DNA of 64,000 nt from assembly GCF_003574295.1 (NCBI RefSeq), contig NZ_BHGK01000001.1:1674001-1738000 (forward strand), given 5' to 3'. Both the position numbers and the translations under genes were made by a program. Source of the DNA: Mediterraneibacter butyricigenes (GTDB lineage Bacteria; Bacillota; Clostridia; Lachnospirales; Lachnospiraceae). How positions within the stretch are numbered: the first letter of the stretch is position 1; each line of letters begins with the position of its first letter. A model generated the notes under the pieces. The model was given only the letters and a program-made list of their open reading frames with translations, had not been told where the DNA came from and did not search any database. This document shows positions 29,561 through 40,000 of this stretch, piece by piece.

Positions 29561-31144
29561 GTGAAAAAACAGAAGAGACAATCCGGAGAGTTTAGATGGG
29601 GAGTTTTTGCGGCAGTTGGGTTGGTGGTGTTTTTGCTTCTGATGAACCGGATTTTTACAAATGTGTCGATGCGAGACGCGGAAACGGCGGGAGAAGACAC
29701 CGTCAGTTATGTGAAGGAGCGGTTGGAGACGTATGAAAATTATCAGGCAAATGACCGAACAAAAAGTCTGGTACGTCTTCTGGATAAAACCAGAGAGTTT
29801 GTAAGAGATCTGGGAGAGGATGATGTAACAACAGAAAGAATGTCGGAGTATATAAAGGAGCAGAGGCTTGACGGAATCCTGATTCTGGATCAGAATCTGC
29901 AGGTAGTGGAACAGGTAGTTTCTGGAGAAGAGACTGACCAAAATCATAGGTTGGACTGGGGGAAAGCGTTGCAAAACGACACGCTAACAAAGATCATACG
30001 TTGCAAGAAAAAGGTTTATATGACGCGAACCGAAACAAAAGACGGAAGTTATGATTTGGCGGTGGTTGCCAGAAAGAATCGTTCGGAAGTGGTGATTGCT
30101 TATATTCGGCAGGAGACGATCACAGATGGAGTCAATGATATGACATTGGACAGCAATTTTGAAAATATAATGCTTGCATATCAGGGGCTTCTGGTTATTA
30201 CAGATGAAGAGAATACAGTTGCTGCAAATAATCTAAAATTGTGTGAAAAGAAAGCGGAAGACTGGAAAAACATGTATGAATCCGGCAGAAGAATCCATGG
30301 AGATGGAAACGGAAAACTGCGAAAAGTAGTGTATCAGGGAAAACAATGGTATATGTGGGCAGATAACTATAAAAACAACCAGATCTATGTCCTGTTTTCT
30401 GTGTGGGAAATCTTGCTTCCTTATTATAGGATTGTTCTGGGGTTGGTGATTCTGTATCTGATGCTGTTCGGGTCCGGATTCTGGCTGTCGAGACGAATTG
30501 AGCGCAGATGCTTTCGGAATCCGGCAGATATGAGCAGGGAAGATGAGAAGGATGAAAAGGAGCAGAAGAGTCTGAGAAAATACCGTATGGAAAATTCAGA
30601 TTTGGAACAAGTGTCGTTTTCTCTTCGGAGTCTTCTGGAGAAATTGAACGAAATGATTCGGATGCAGTGTGAGGGAAAGAACATTACCTATCGGGTAAAG
30701 GAACCGGAGATCCTTCATGACCGTCTGATCGGCTGTCCCATTTACTTTCAGCAGATTTTAATGAATCTTGCCGGAAATGCGGTAAAATATAATGTAGAAA
30801 ACGGAAACGTGACGGTAGGATGCAGGGAGATTTCCTGTGATGGAAATAAAGCAGAGTTTGAGCTGACCTGTGCAGATACGGGAATCGGAATGAGTGAGAC
30901 ATTGCAAAAACAGGTTTTCGGCTCTTTTTCGAGAAAGTCTGAGGTTGAAAATACAGAGGAAAGCAGATACGCGGGTGCCGGTCAGGGAGTGTCTATGGCA
31001 GGAGAACTTCTGGGACTTCTGGGCGGAACCATGGAACTGGAAAGTAAAGAAGGGGAAGGCAGTAAATTTACATTACGCATTTCGTTTCGGATAGACCCGG
31101 TCTTTGAGAATAAAGTTTTAAAACGAAACATACAAACGCGATAA
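29561..31144 (+). CDS. Histidine-kinase-like membrane protein lacking the DHp phosphoacceptor domain
   Basis: 527 residues from GTG 29561, which follows GGAGGTGACTGAC. Membrane segment 1 (about 15-34), an extracytoplasmic sensor region (about 35-285), membrane segment 2 (about 290-312), then an acidic-basic linker directly joined to an HATPase_c domain. The ATPase boxes are present: N box NLAGNAVKYN, G1 DTGIGM, F box FGSFSR, G2 GAGQGVSMAG. The usual SHDIRTP histidine box and its two DHp helices are missing between EKEQKSLRKYR and MENSDLEQVSFSLRSLLEKL. It may act in trans with the hybrid kinase downstream. Confidence 0.85.
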   Translation: MKKQKRQSGEFRWGVFAAVGLVVFLLLMNRIFTNVSMRDAETAGEDTVSYVKERLETYENYQANDRTKSLVRLLDKTREFVRDLGEDDVTTERMSEYIKEQRLDGILILDQNLQVVEQVVSGEETDQNHRLDWGKALQNDTLTKIIRCKKKVYMTRTETKDGSYDLAVVARKNRSEVVIAYIRQETITDGVNDMTLDSNFENIMLAYQGLLVITDEENTVAANNLKLCEKKAEDWKNMYESGRRIHGDGNGKLRKVVYQGKQWYMWADNYKNNQIYVLFSVWEILLPYYRIVLGLVILYLMLFGSGFWLSRRIERRCFRNPADMSREDEKDEKEQKSLRKYRMENSDLEQVSFSLRSLLEKLNEMIRMQCEGKNITYRVKEPEILHDRLIGCPIYFQQILMNLAGNAVKYNVENGNVTVGCREISCDGNKAEFELTCADTGIGMSETLQKQVFGSFSRKSEVENTEESRYAGAGQGVSMAGELLGLLGGTMELESKEGEGSKFTLRISFRIDPVFENKVLKRNIQTR

Positions 31145-31156
31145 ATGTTTCGTTTT
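31120..31156 (+). terminator. Terminator overlapping the kinase-like gene's stop
   Basis: Perfect 12-bp arms AAAACGAAACAT / ATGTTTCGTTTT around a 13-base loop that contains the stop codon. The T-run is short. Confidence 0.55.
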
Positions 31157-31300
31157 GAAACGGTATATTAAAAAAACGGAGTTCTGAGAAAATAAATCTT
31201 CCGAAAAATGAAGGCTCAGCAAAAAGAAGATCAGAAAAACAAAAGAGTAAGGAAAACGAAGATTCAGAAACTAAAGGACAAGAAGGGATAAGGGGGTAGG

Positions 31301-31654
31301 ATGGCAAAAGGAAAGCATCAGAAATTTAAACTGTACCGGCTGGCGCAGATCATGCATTACCGGGTGGATAAGATGCTGAAAATCCAGATGTCGGAGGAAG
31401 AACGGGAAGTTACTTTGTTGGCGGACAATTCCCTGGCAGGCGTTATCATTGACCGGTTTGGAAAAGATGTGATGCTGATTCCGAAGGATGAGAAGCAGTT
31501 CACGGTTCATGTGAAGGTTCATGTCAGCCGTCAGTTTCTTGGCTGGGTATTTTCGCTGGGAGAACAGGTGAAGATTACAGGGCCGGAAGAAGTAGTGGAA
31601 GAGATGCGGCAGGAGGTAAAACGTCTGATGAGTCAATATCATACTGGAGAATAA
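31301..31654 (+). pseudogene. C-terminal fragment of a WYL-domain regulator
   Basis: 117 codons. YRVDKMLKIQ, VTLLADNSLAGVIIDRFGKD and VHVSRQFLGWVFSLGEQVKI match the end of the WYL domain and its C-terminal WCX extension. The N-terminal winged helix and most of the WYL core (in all about 200 residues) are absent. An ATG with AAGGGGGTAGG in front could still express the fragment. A terminator follows at 31661. Confidence 0.65.
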
Positions 31655-31660
31655 AAAGGA

Positions 31661-31688
31661 AAAACCGGCTTGAATAAGGCTGGTTTTT
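31661..31688 (+). terminator. Terminator after the WYL fragment
   Basis: AAAACCGGC / GGCTGGTTTT arms with an eight-base loop and a T tail. Confidence 0.7.
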
Positions 31689-31767
31689 CTGCTTTATAAA
31701 TTGACACTGAGAGGAGGGAATTTTATAATTAGCAGGAGAGTTTCTTTGCAGACGGAAGGGGAAAATA

Positions 31768-33822
31768 ATGAACAATAGTGCGACAAGTGTGAAAAGGATC
31801 AATGTGATCGTGACGATTCTTTTTTCACTGATTCTGATCTTTAGTCTGGCGATCCAGGTGGAGAGCAATCGAAAAAATGCGAAAATGACATGCAATCTGG
31901 TACTGGATCAGTCGGAGGGCGTGATCGACCGGAATGCCGGAGAGAACAGCGAAATAACGGATTTTATAGAGAAAATGCCGTTTACAGAGACCGTGACACT
32001 CTATATTTTTGACCGGGAGGTGGACTTCTTTGTCCCGATCAAAGGAGGATCCGGGGAAAGAGTTTCCGGCGTGGAGAAATTAGATGGGGAATGGAACTAT
32101 ACCGTTGCCGAGGTCTATAAAGACTATAAGATGGTGGTAGCCTATCCGGTCAATACAGCTAACAGTAATGTGCCGGTAATGGCGGGAATCTTGTTGATTT
32201 CTTTTTTGCTCGCCATGGGAATTTTAAATATTGTGATGCGAAAATCCATAGGAGAACTGGAAGATACCAACTCTATCATAGCAAATGCAGGATTTGGCAC
32301 CTGGTACATTACACTGGCAGAGAAACAGAAACCGAAAATGTTTGCAAATCCGATGATGCAGGAAGCACTGGGGATTGAGGGAAAAAATCTGACAGAAGAG
32401 GAAATCTATGAGTTCTGGCATTCAAGGATTCCGGAAGAGGAACTGCCATCGGTGGAAGCAAGTGTACAGGAAATGTTAGAGGGCAAGGTCTCTGAAAATA
32501 CTTATCGCTGGGAACATCCGGAGAAGGGCATTATTTATGTGAGATGTGGTGGCGCGGCTTATAAGATGGAGGGTAAGAAACAGATTCTGGGCGGATATCA
32601 CGGGGATGTAACGAAGCTTGTATTGGAAGAACGGAACCGGCAGCAGGAACTGAAAAAAGCCAAAGAAGCGGCGGAACGCGCTAACGTGGCAAAGACCAGT
32701 TTCCTGTCCCGAATGTCTCATGACATCCGTACCCCGTTAAATGGAATCATCGGGCTTCTGAAAATCGATGAGCAGCATGCGGATAACCGGGAACTGGTGG
32801 ATGCCAACCGGGAGAAGATCCGAGTATCGGCAGACCATCTCCAGTCTCTGATCAATGATGTTTTACAGATGAGCAAGCTGGAAAATGGGGAATTCAACCT
32901 GGAATATGAGGCTCTGGATTTGAATCAGTTGTCCAGAGATGTGCTGACGATTGTGGAAATGAGAGCGGCAGAGGCTGGAATTACACTGGAATATGGGAAA
33001 GACAGCGACGAAGTGAAATATCCATATGTCTATGGAAGTGCCTTGCATCTGCGGCAGATTTTTGTGAATGTTTACAGTAATGCGATCAAGTATAATCATG
33101 TGGGTGGACGGATCATGACCCACTTTAAGCTTCTTGGACGAGAAGGGGATCAGGTACGATATGAATGGCAGATTTCTGATACGGGAATCGGAATGAAACC
33201 GGAATTTCTGGAGCATATTTTTGAACCATTTGCACAGGAACGGACAGACGCAAGGAGCATTTACCGGGGAACCGGACTGGGAATGGCTATCGTGAAATCA
33301 TTGATCGACCGGATGGGCGGAACCATAGAGGTCACCAGTGAGGAAGGAGTCGGAAGTACCTTCCGAATCAAGCTTTCATTCCGGATTGCTGCGAAAGAAG
33401 AACTGATCGAGAAAAAGGAGCGGCTGAAAGAAGGCAGTGTAGAGGGGCTGCATCTTTTGATGGCGGAAGACAATGAGCTGAATGCGGAGATTGCCAAACT
33501 TCAGTTGGAAGAAGCAGGAGCAGAAGTAACGGTAGTGAAGGACGGACAGAAGGCGGTTGAATTGTTTGAAAAGCTGCCGGCGGCAACCTTTGATGCAATT
33601 CTGATGGATATCATGATGCCGGTGATGGACGGTCTGAGTGCCACAAGAGCGATCCGCGCACTGGAAAGAGAAGATGCGGGAGAGATTCCGATTATTGCCA
33701 TGACGGCAAATGCATTTGAAGAAGATGAAAAGAAAAGTCTGGAAGCGGGCATGAATGCCCATCTGTCCAAGCCATTGAAAATTGAGCTGGTGGTGGCGAC
33801 CATTGCGGATCTGGTGAAGTAG
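31768..33822 (+). CDS. Hybrid sensor histidine kinase with receiver domain
   Basis: 684 residues. Two membrane segments (about 12-30, 136-157) bracket an extracytoplasmic sensor; a PAS-like domain (about 165-285) and a coiled coil follow. DHp with His318 in [13 protein letters not shown], HATPase_c with [23 protein letters not shown] and [11 protein letters not shown], then a receiver (about 560-684) with DN acid pair in MAEDNE, Asp614 in LMDIMMP, Thr in AMTANA and Lys in LSKPL. No output domain or adjacent response regulator is seen, so phosphate must pass to a partner elsewhere. Confidence 0.95.
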   Translation: MNNSATSVKRINVIVTILFSLILIFSLAIQVESNRKNAKMTCNLVLDQSEGVIDRNAGENSEITDFIEKMPFTETVTLYIFDREVDFFVPIKGGSGERVSGVEKLDGEWNYTVAEVYKDYKMVVAYPVNTANSNVPVMAGILLISFLLAMGILNIVMRKSIGELEDTNSIIANAGFGTWYITLAEKQKPKMFANPMMQEALGIEGKNLTEEEIYEFWHSRIPEEELPSVEASVQEMLEGKVSENTYRWEHPEKGIIYVRCGGAAYKMEGKKQILGGYHGDVTKLVLEERNRQQELKKAKEAAERANVAKTSFLSRMSHDIRTPLNGIIGLLKIDEQHADNRELVDANREKIRVSADHLQSLINDVLQMSKLENGEFNLEYEALDLNQLSRDVLTIVEMRAAEAGITLEYGKDSDEVKYPYVYGSALHLRQIFVNVYSNAIKYNHVGGRIMTHFKLLGREGDQVRYEWQISDTGIGMKPEFLEHIFEPFAQERTDARSIYRGTGLGMAIVKSLIDRMGGTIEVTSEEGVGSTFRIKLSFRIAAKEELIEKKERLKEGSVEGLHLLMAEDNELNAEIAKLQLEEAGAEVTVVKDGQKAVELFEKLPAATFDAILMDIMMPVMDGLSATRAIRALEREDAGEIPIIAMTANAFEEDEKKSLEAGMNAHLSKPLKIELVVATIADLVK

Positions 33823-33827
33823 TAATG

Positions 33828-34604
33828 TTAGTGTACAAGATTTACCAGGAAGATGGCAGTACCAAGGATTGTAAGAACGACACCGGTTGCCCGGTTTAAT
33901 GTGATGGCACTGGCCTTGTTGGCAAATTTGGCAGCAATCCTTGCCCACAGCAGGGTAAAGATGATGCATAAGGTCAGCGGGAGCAGATCCGGCATGCCAC
34001 CGATCATAAAGTGACTTCCGGCTCCGGTCAGTGCGGTGAACGTCATGATAAAGACGCTGGTACCCACTGCAGTTTTCAATTCGTAACCAAGAACGCTGGT
34101 GAGCAGAAGCAGCATCATCATTCCACCGCCGGCTCCGATAAATCCACAGATGAATCCTACACCTGTTCCACACAGAACAGACTGCAGGATTCTTTTTTTG
34201 GGGCTGACATCTGCCATAGACTCTTTGGTGGTCATGACCGGTTTGACGATGAATTTGATTCCGAGAAGCAGCGTCATGATGGTTGAGAAGCTACCCATAG
34301 TGCTGTTGGGAACTTTGCTAGCGATGAAGCTTCCGATAAAAGTAAACAGAAGAACGAAGAGCATCATGACCAGTCCGTTTTTGATATCCAGATTCTTGTT
34401 CTTGCCATAGGTGTAAGCGCTGATGGCACTGGCAAGGACATCGCTGGCAAGGGCGATTCCTACCGCCTCATAGGCAGGCATGCCGAGAAAAGTGATCAGC
34501 ATGGGACTGATGACGGCAGCGGCACTCATACCGGCAAATCCGGTTCCGAGCCCGGCTCCCATGCCGGCAAAAAAGCAGATAAGAATGGTAAAAATCAGAG
34601 TCAT
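33828..34604 (-). CDS. TSUP family (TauE/SafE) anion permease
   Basis: 258 residues, about eight membrane helices. GMGAGLGTGFAGMSAAAVISPML and GFICGFIGAGGGMMMLLLLTSVLGYELKTAVGTS (positions about 15-37 and 155-188) are the paired glycine-rich TSUP repeats. Family members move sulfite, sulfoacetate or other organosulfur anions. Its start overlaps the marR-type stop by four bases, so the regulator probably controls it. Confidence 0.9.
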   Translation of the reverse strand: MTLIFTILICFFAGMGAGLGTGFAGMSAAAVISPMLITFLGMPAYEAVGIALASDVLASAISAYTYGKNKNLDIKNGLVMMLFVLLFTFIGSFIASKVPNSTMGSFSTIMTLLLGIKFIVKPVMTTKESMADVSPKKRILQSVLCGTGVGFICGFIGAGGGMMMLLLLTSVLGYELKTAVGTSVFIMTFTALTGAGSHFMIGGMPDLLPLTLCIIFTLLWARIAAKFANKASAITLNRATGVVLTILGTAIFLVNLVH

Positions 34605-35032
34605 AAATGTGAGTCCTCCTTCTGAGATGCATTGTGAAGAATCCGGTCTGTCATGTCGCGGAAGAGTTGAAGCTCTTCTTCGGAAAATCCCTGGAATAAC
34701 TGATCGCGGAACTGTTCCTGCGCCTGCCGACCGCTTTGGATGATATCCCGGGCAGCAGGTAAAAGCCGGAGATGAACGGTTTTATGGTTATTGTCTGTGT
34801 GAAATGGTTTCAGTAAATTTCTCTGGATCAGAGAGTTGACTGCCACAGAGACATGGGACTTGGTCAGCTTCCGGATCCGGACGATTTCTGCGGCTGTATC
34901 AAACTGCGGATTGTTGGCAAGAAACATCAGGATATCAAATTCCATCTGGGTCAGAGAGTAGTTCTGACAGACCTCTTTAGTACAGGTTCTGTAAAAGGAA
35001 AAAAAAATTTTTTGATGTTCCCAGAATTGCAT
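34601..35032 (-). CDS. MarR-family regulator
   Basis: 143 residues. The winged helix-turn-helix spans about 30-95 (LTQMEFDILMFLANNPQ, AAEIVRIRKLTKSHVSVAVNSL). Effector-responsive repressor family. It is first in a two-gene unit with the TSUP permease. A GGAGGCG site precedes the ATG. Confidence 0.9.
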   Translation of the reverse strand: MQFWEHQKIFFSFYRTCTKEVCQNYSLTQMEFDILMFLANNPQFDTAAEIVRIRKLTKSHVSVAVNSLIQRNLLKPFHTDNNHKTVHLRLLPAARDIIQSGRQAQEQFRDQLFQGFSEEELQLFRDMTDRILHNASQKEDSHL

Positions 35033-35216
35033 GCGGCAACGCCTCCTTTTTGTGAATAGTTCTATTTTGAACTAAATAAAACGAAAAGTCAAGTGCTTTA
35101 AAGGGATTCATGTTTTTAGTCTGAAGGAAAGTCAAGACTTTAATGAAAAAGAACAGAATAAATTTACAGAAAGAACCGGAAAGAGAACGGGGAAGAGACG
35201 GGAAAACAGTATAATG

Positions 35217-35246
35217 TTTGATAGGGAAGAAGATTAATGGTATAAT
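35217..35246 (+). promoter_or_regulatory. Probable promoter of the xdhC-type gene
   Basis: TTTGAT (35217-35222), 18-base spacer and TATAAT (35241-35246), 45 bases before the start codon. Confidence 0.5.
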
Positions 35247-35290
35247 TTCAAGACAAAAGCAGAACGAAAAACATCGTGGAGGACGGATGG

Positions 35291-36337
35291 ATGAGACAGT
35301 TATTTGAAAAACTGGAGAGTGTGGAAGCGGAGAAAACATCGTTTGTGATCTCGGCGCTTAGATCAGAACATTTGGGAAAAAAGGCGGTGGTTTCCGGGGG
35401 AGAAGTTCTCTGGGAAAATGACGGAGACGACTGGTTTGCGGGGCTTGAGACAGACTGGTCTGAAATCTGCGACAGCGGAGTTGTAAAGATCGGAGAGGAA
35501 CCGGTCTTCTGCGATCTCCTTGGCGGAGAGAACCGACTGGTGATCTGTGGAGCCGGTCATGTGTCGATTCCTGTGATTCGGATCGGAAAGATGCTGGGGT
35601 TTGATGTGACGGTGATTGAGGATCGTCTGTCCTTTGCAGATGGAGCGAAGGCAGCGGGGGCGGATCAGGTGATCTGTGACAATTTCGGTCATGCCCTGGA
35701 GTCAATCGAAGGAGATGACAGTACTTATTTTGTGGTGGTGACGAGAGGACATCGTTATGATAAGGATTGTCTGCAGCAGATTCTAAAGAAACATTATCGT
35801 TATCTTGGAATGATTGGAAGTCGTCGGAGAGTCGCGATGCTGAAACAGGCATTGAAGGAAGAAGGATATTCTCCGGAGAAGCTGGATGCCATGCATTCTC
35901 CCATCGGACTGGATATCGGTGCGGAGACACCGGAGGAAATCGGGGTGGCAATTATTGCGGAGATCATCGAGGTGAAGAATAAAAAAGGCAGAACCAGAGG
36001 GTATTCCAAGGAGATGATCCGGGGAATCCTGGATGCGGAAGACCGAAAGGAAAAAGGGGTTCTGATGACCATTATTACCAGAAAAGGATCCGCGCCACAG
36101 GGCGTCGGTGTAAAAATGTTTCTGAAAGAGGATGGTACCTGTATCGGAACCATCGGCGGCGGCTGCATGGAGGCGGCACTGATTCAGAAAGCCAGAGTCA
36201 TGATCCGGACCGGACAGGTTGAACCAATGATCGTGAAAGCGGATCTGACAGGGACCGACGCGGAGGAAGACGGTATGGTCTGTGGAGGAATTGTGGAAGT
36301 ACTGATGGAACCGGCAGGAGTCGGAATTCTGTCTTAA
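35291..36337 (+). CDS. XdhC/CoxI-family protein with swapped domain order
   Basis: 348 residues. XdhC proteins insert or sulfurate the molybdenum cofactor of xanthine dehydrogenase-type enzymes. Here the Rossmann half comes first (NRLVICGAGHVSIPVIRIGKMLG about 82-104; RGHRYDKDCLQ; YLGMIGSRRR), and the CoxI half, which normally leads, is C-terminal (VLMTIITRKGSAPQGVGVKM, GTIGGGCMEAALIQ, from about 255). ATG 35291 follows GGAGG by eight bases. No molybdenum hydroxylase lies in this window. Confidence 0.88.
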   Translation: MRQLFEKLESVEAEKTSFVISALRSEHLGKKAVVSGGEVLWENDGDDWFAGLETDWSEICDSGVVKIGEEPVFCDLLGGENRLVICGAGHVSIPVIRIGKMLGFDVTVIEDRLSFADGAKAAGADQVICDNFGHALESIEGDDSTYFVVVTRGHRYDKDCLQQILKKHYRYLGMIGSRRRVAMLKQALKEEGYSPEKLDAMHSPIGLDIGAETPEEIGVAIIAEIIEVKNKKGRTRGYSKEMIRGILDAEDRKEKGVLMTIITRKGSAPQGVGVKMFLKEDGTCIGTIGGGCMEAALIQKARVMIRTGQVEPMIVKADLTGTDAEEDGMVCGGIVEVLMEPAGVGILS

Positions 36338-36496
36338 AGGGTAAAAATCAGGTAAAATTAGAGTTGCCATTCGTGTCAAAATCGTGCCTCTCGTGCAAGA
36401 TCAGACATTTTAGAATGAAAATATGTTATGGTAGAAAGAAGAAGTCAGGACAAGACGAAAAAGAAGAATACAGCCGGATGAAAAGGGTGAGGTCTT

Positions 36497-36825
36497 ATGA
36501 AGAGAACCGGACGAAAAAATTCTACGATAATATGTTTGCTGGGAATGAGCATGCTCCTGAGTCTGGGAGTTTGTGTTTTGATGGTCCCGATCGAAGGAAA
36601 AGCAAGTTCACGGGATGTGCGGGTGTCTATGGTGGAAAGTGAGACGGAGCAGCAAAAGAGAGAAAGCAGCCAGGATGTACAGATTCAGGTACTAGAGAAC
36701 GAAAAGGATTCGGAAAAGAAGGAAACAGGAAATTACGGAACGGTCAGGGAAGAAAATGCAAGAACTGTTTTCTTCTGGAATCTGGCAATTTTTGGAGTGC
36801 TTCCGCTGACGTTGATCTTTGTACC
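36497..36825 (+). pseudogene. 5' part of a small membrane-protein gene split by an insertion
   Basis: Starts MKRTGRKNST with a signal-anchor (about 10-33), a charged middle, and a second hydrophobic segment FFWNLAIFGVLPLTLIFVP at the insertion point. The frame now runs 55 bases into the element and stops at 36880. Joined to 45471-45657 it gives exactly 172 codons including stop (171 residues) in frame. Function unknown; the gene sat directly upstream of the crp-type gene. Confidence 0.8.
36801..36825 (+). repeat. 25-bp direct repeat, left copy
   Basis: Begins TTCCGCTGACG and ends TTTGTACC; identical to 45446-45470. Bounds the 8,645-bp insertion. It is coding sequence of the disrupted gene. 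Confidence 0.95.
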
Positions 36826-36868
36826 TGTCGCAAATTTTTTACTACACCTGTCGCAAATTTTTTACTAC
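36823..36868 (+). repeat. Two tandem 23-bp units at the element's left end
   Basis: Two identical copies of a 23-mer with core TGTCGCAAATTTTTTACTAC. A diverged copy of the core (CGCAAATTTTTTCTAC) immediately precedes the right 25-bp repeat at 45429-45444, in the same orientation, so the motif flanks the junction on both element ends. Confidence 0.85.
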
Positions 36869-36917
36869 AATGCACATTGATTTTGCCTTGCCTTTATGGT
36901 ATTATAGTATGTTACTC

Positions 36918-37003
36918 TATATATTGTGCATGTTGCATCGTTCTGTACAGTGTATCACGCTATATATTGTACATGTTGCGTCGGTCTGTACAGTGTATCA
37001 CGC
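36918..37003 (+). repeat. 43-bp tandem duplication upstream of the adhesin
   Basis: Two adjacent 43-bp units matching at 40 positions, each containing TGTACAGTGTATCACGC and TATATATTGT. It ends 70 bases before the adhesin start, in the promoter region, so copy number may affect expression. Confidence 0.85.
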
Positions 37004-37073
37004 TTTATCAGGGCTTGGCCCTGTTTATTTATAGTAGATATTCCCGCAAAAAAAAGAGAAAGGATTGAATTGA

Positions 37074-40000
37074 ATGGAAACTATGCATAGTAAATTTGTA
37101 CGGTTGCAAACCGCCCTGTTGATGCTGGCGCTGCTGTTCACGGTGCTGGTTCCTGTCCCCGCGTATGCAGCGGGGGAGGGGGGTGCTGAGGGAACAGCCA
37201 ACTCTGTGGCCATCAGCGACCCCGACACGTTTAACGCGTGGGAGTATACGCAGGGCTATAACAACTCTACCACAGGTCGTATTTGGGCCGACAAAACGGT
37301 GGAGGAAGACAAAATCACCTTCGGCGGTGACCTGACAGGCCAGGCCGACATCAAGGTGCCCACAGACAAAGGCGCCGATTTCCTGGTCGCGCTGTCGGCA
37401 CTGTCCTCCTATGCGTCTACCACCACCACCGATACACAACCCCTGGACATTGTCATGGTGCTGGATGCCTCCGGTAGTATGGATGATGCTATGGGAAACA
37501 ATGACAGCACCAAACGCATGGATGCTTTGCACGCTGCGGTGAATAACTTTATTGACAAGGCTACGGAAAAGAACGCGCAAATCACCGATGCTAATAAAAA
37601 AATCCGGCTTTCCATCGTGAAATTCTCCGGAAAAGAAAACACGGCTACGGGTAACGGTACTTACCGTGATGGCGGGTATACGTATAACTACTCGCAGATT
37701 GTGCAAGAATTTACTGCCTGCGACAGTAGCAATGCTGGTGGACTCAAATCCAAGGTCAATGCCATAACCCCTAACGGTGCCACCCGCGCGGACAATGGCA
37801 TGAAGCGTGCCAAAGCCGCGTTGACATCTGCGCGCACCAATGCAAAAAAGGTCGTCATCTTCTTTACGGATGGTACGCCTACCTCGGGTAGTGAGTTTGA
37901 GTCGTCGGTAGCTTCCGATGCTGTCCAAACGGCGAAAGAAATCAAGGATGCAGGTGCCGAGATCTACACCGTTGGTATTTTCAGCGGTGCTAACCCGAAC
38001 GCCTCAGTTGCCAATAGTAGCGGAACGTCAAGTGAAAACAAGTTCATGCAGGCAGTCTCCAGCAACTATCCCGAGGCCACTTATCCTTATGAAAGTGGAT
38101 GGCTCGGTTTCGGTGGTTCCTACAACTGGAACTTCGGCACTAAGGCCGCCGGCGCAAATTACTATCTGGCAGCTTCCAACGCGACTGAGTTGAACAATGT
38201 CTTTGCGGACATCTTTACATCCGTATCTACCCCATCGGCAGGCCCCACGGATGTTACGGGTAACCCCCAGCAAGACGGTTATGTGACTTTCGATGATACC
38301 CTGGGCGATTATATGGAAGTCAAAGGTTTTGAGGCTGTTGCCTTTGCCAAACATGTCTTTAAGCAACCGACAAAAATCACTTCCGGCAATGTAGATACCT
38401 ATACCTTTACGGGCAAGCATGACGACACGGTCAGCGGCGCCTACCCCGATACAGGCCATTTAAGCCAAATCATTATCACCGTCACCCACGGCAGCGACGG
38501 TAACGGCGACCGTGTGCAGGTTAAGATTCCTGCCAGTATGCTGCCCCTGCGGTATTATAAGATTACAAACACCGATAACACCCCCAAGCTGGAAGTCAAC
38601 GACGTCCAGCCCATCAGTGTCATCTACTCTGTCGGCCTTAAAACGGAAGCGCGCGACCAGATTGAGTCCGGCAGCTTTACCGACCCCAACCTTGCCGCCT
38701 ACGTTGCGGATAAGGCCAAAGACGGCAAAATCGACTTCTACTCCAACAAATTTGACGGCAGCAAAACAACGGCAGACGGCACAACCATCGGTCTGACCAC
38801 TGCCACCTTTACCCCGGCAATAAGCAACAGCTACTACTATCACACCGAGAATACCCTGCTGTACACCAAAACAGGTGAAGGCGAAAATGCTACGTATACG
38901 CCGGCCACAGTGGTAGAGCCGAACAAGACCTATTACTATAAGCTGAACTACTTGAAGCTTCTTTCCCCTGATCATACTGAAACGCGTTCCGAGACCGACT
39001 ATGTGCCCGTTAGCATTGCAACTCAGGAGGAAATCAAAGAGTGCATTATTACAGAAGATGGCAAGTGCTACATCAAGAAGGGCATCAAAAAAGGCAGCTT
39101 GCCCTCCGCCATTGATAACCAGCTGGGCAATAAGGAACCAAATATAACCGGCACCGCGGATCGCCGCATTGACTTCCAGTGGGATCTTGGCGCAAACAAG
39201 GGTGTGCTGTACCTTGGCAACAACGGTAAGCTGACCATGAACGCCAAGGGCGGCCTGAAGGTTACCAAGAAAGTTGAATCCGCCGACGGTCTGAACCCGA
39301 ACCCCAACACCGAATTTACGATGAGGTTTACGTTGACGGGCGGGACCTCGGACGACGATGCCGTGTACCAGTATACCGTTACCGGCACTGAGGGAACTAA
39401 TACCATCAAGAGCGGCGATACTTTCAAGCTGAAAGACGGCCAGACTGCCGAGATTGTGGGTCTGCCCGCGGGCAGCACCTATACCATCACGGAAGACAAT
39501 CCGCCTGCCGGCTATACCCAAAAGATTGAGAACGGCACGGGCACAGTCACGGCAGGTACAGCCCAGGCAGTTACGGTGACAAACACCTATGAGCCCGCTC
39601 CGTTTGTGGCAGACCCGAAGGAAACCAATTACCCGTTCGATGGCGAAAAGATTTTGCAGGGCCGCCCTTGGAAGACAGACGATCGCTTTACCTTCCGGCT
39701 GGAGGCCACCAATGGCGCACCGCTGCCTGGCGGGGCTGGCTATATTGAGCGCGAAGTGACGGGATCCAATGGCGCCGCCGGTGAAGGTGTTCGCTTTGAC
39801 TTCGGAAATGTTACCTTCACCAAACCTGGCAAATATGTGTACGACATCACCGAAGTTGTCCCCGTCGACGACAAGGATAAGATTGCAGGTGTTTCGTATG
39901 ACAGCTCCTTCTACCGTGTGACGGTTACCATCACGGACGACGGCAGCGGCCAGCTGAATATGGAATCCGCTCATATTCAGCATATATCCGGTGATGACAC

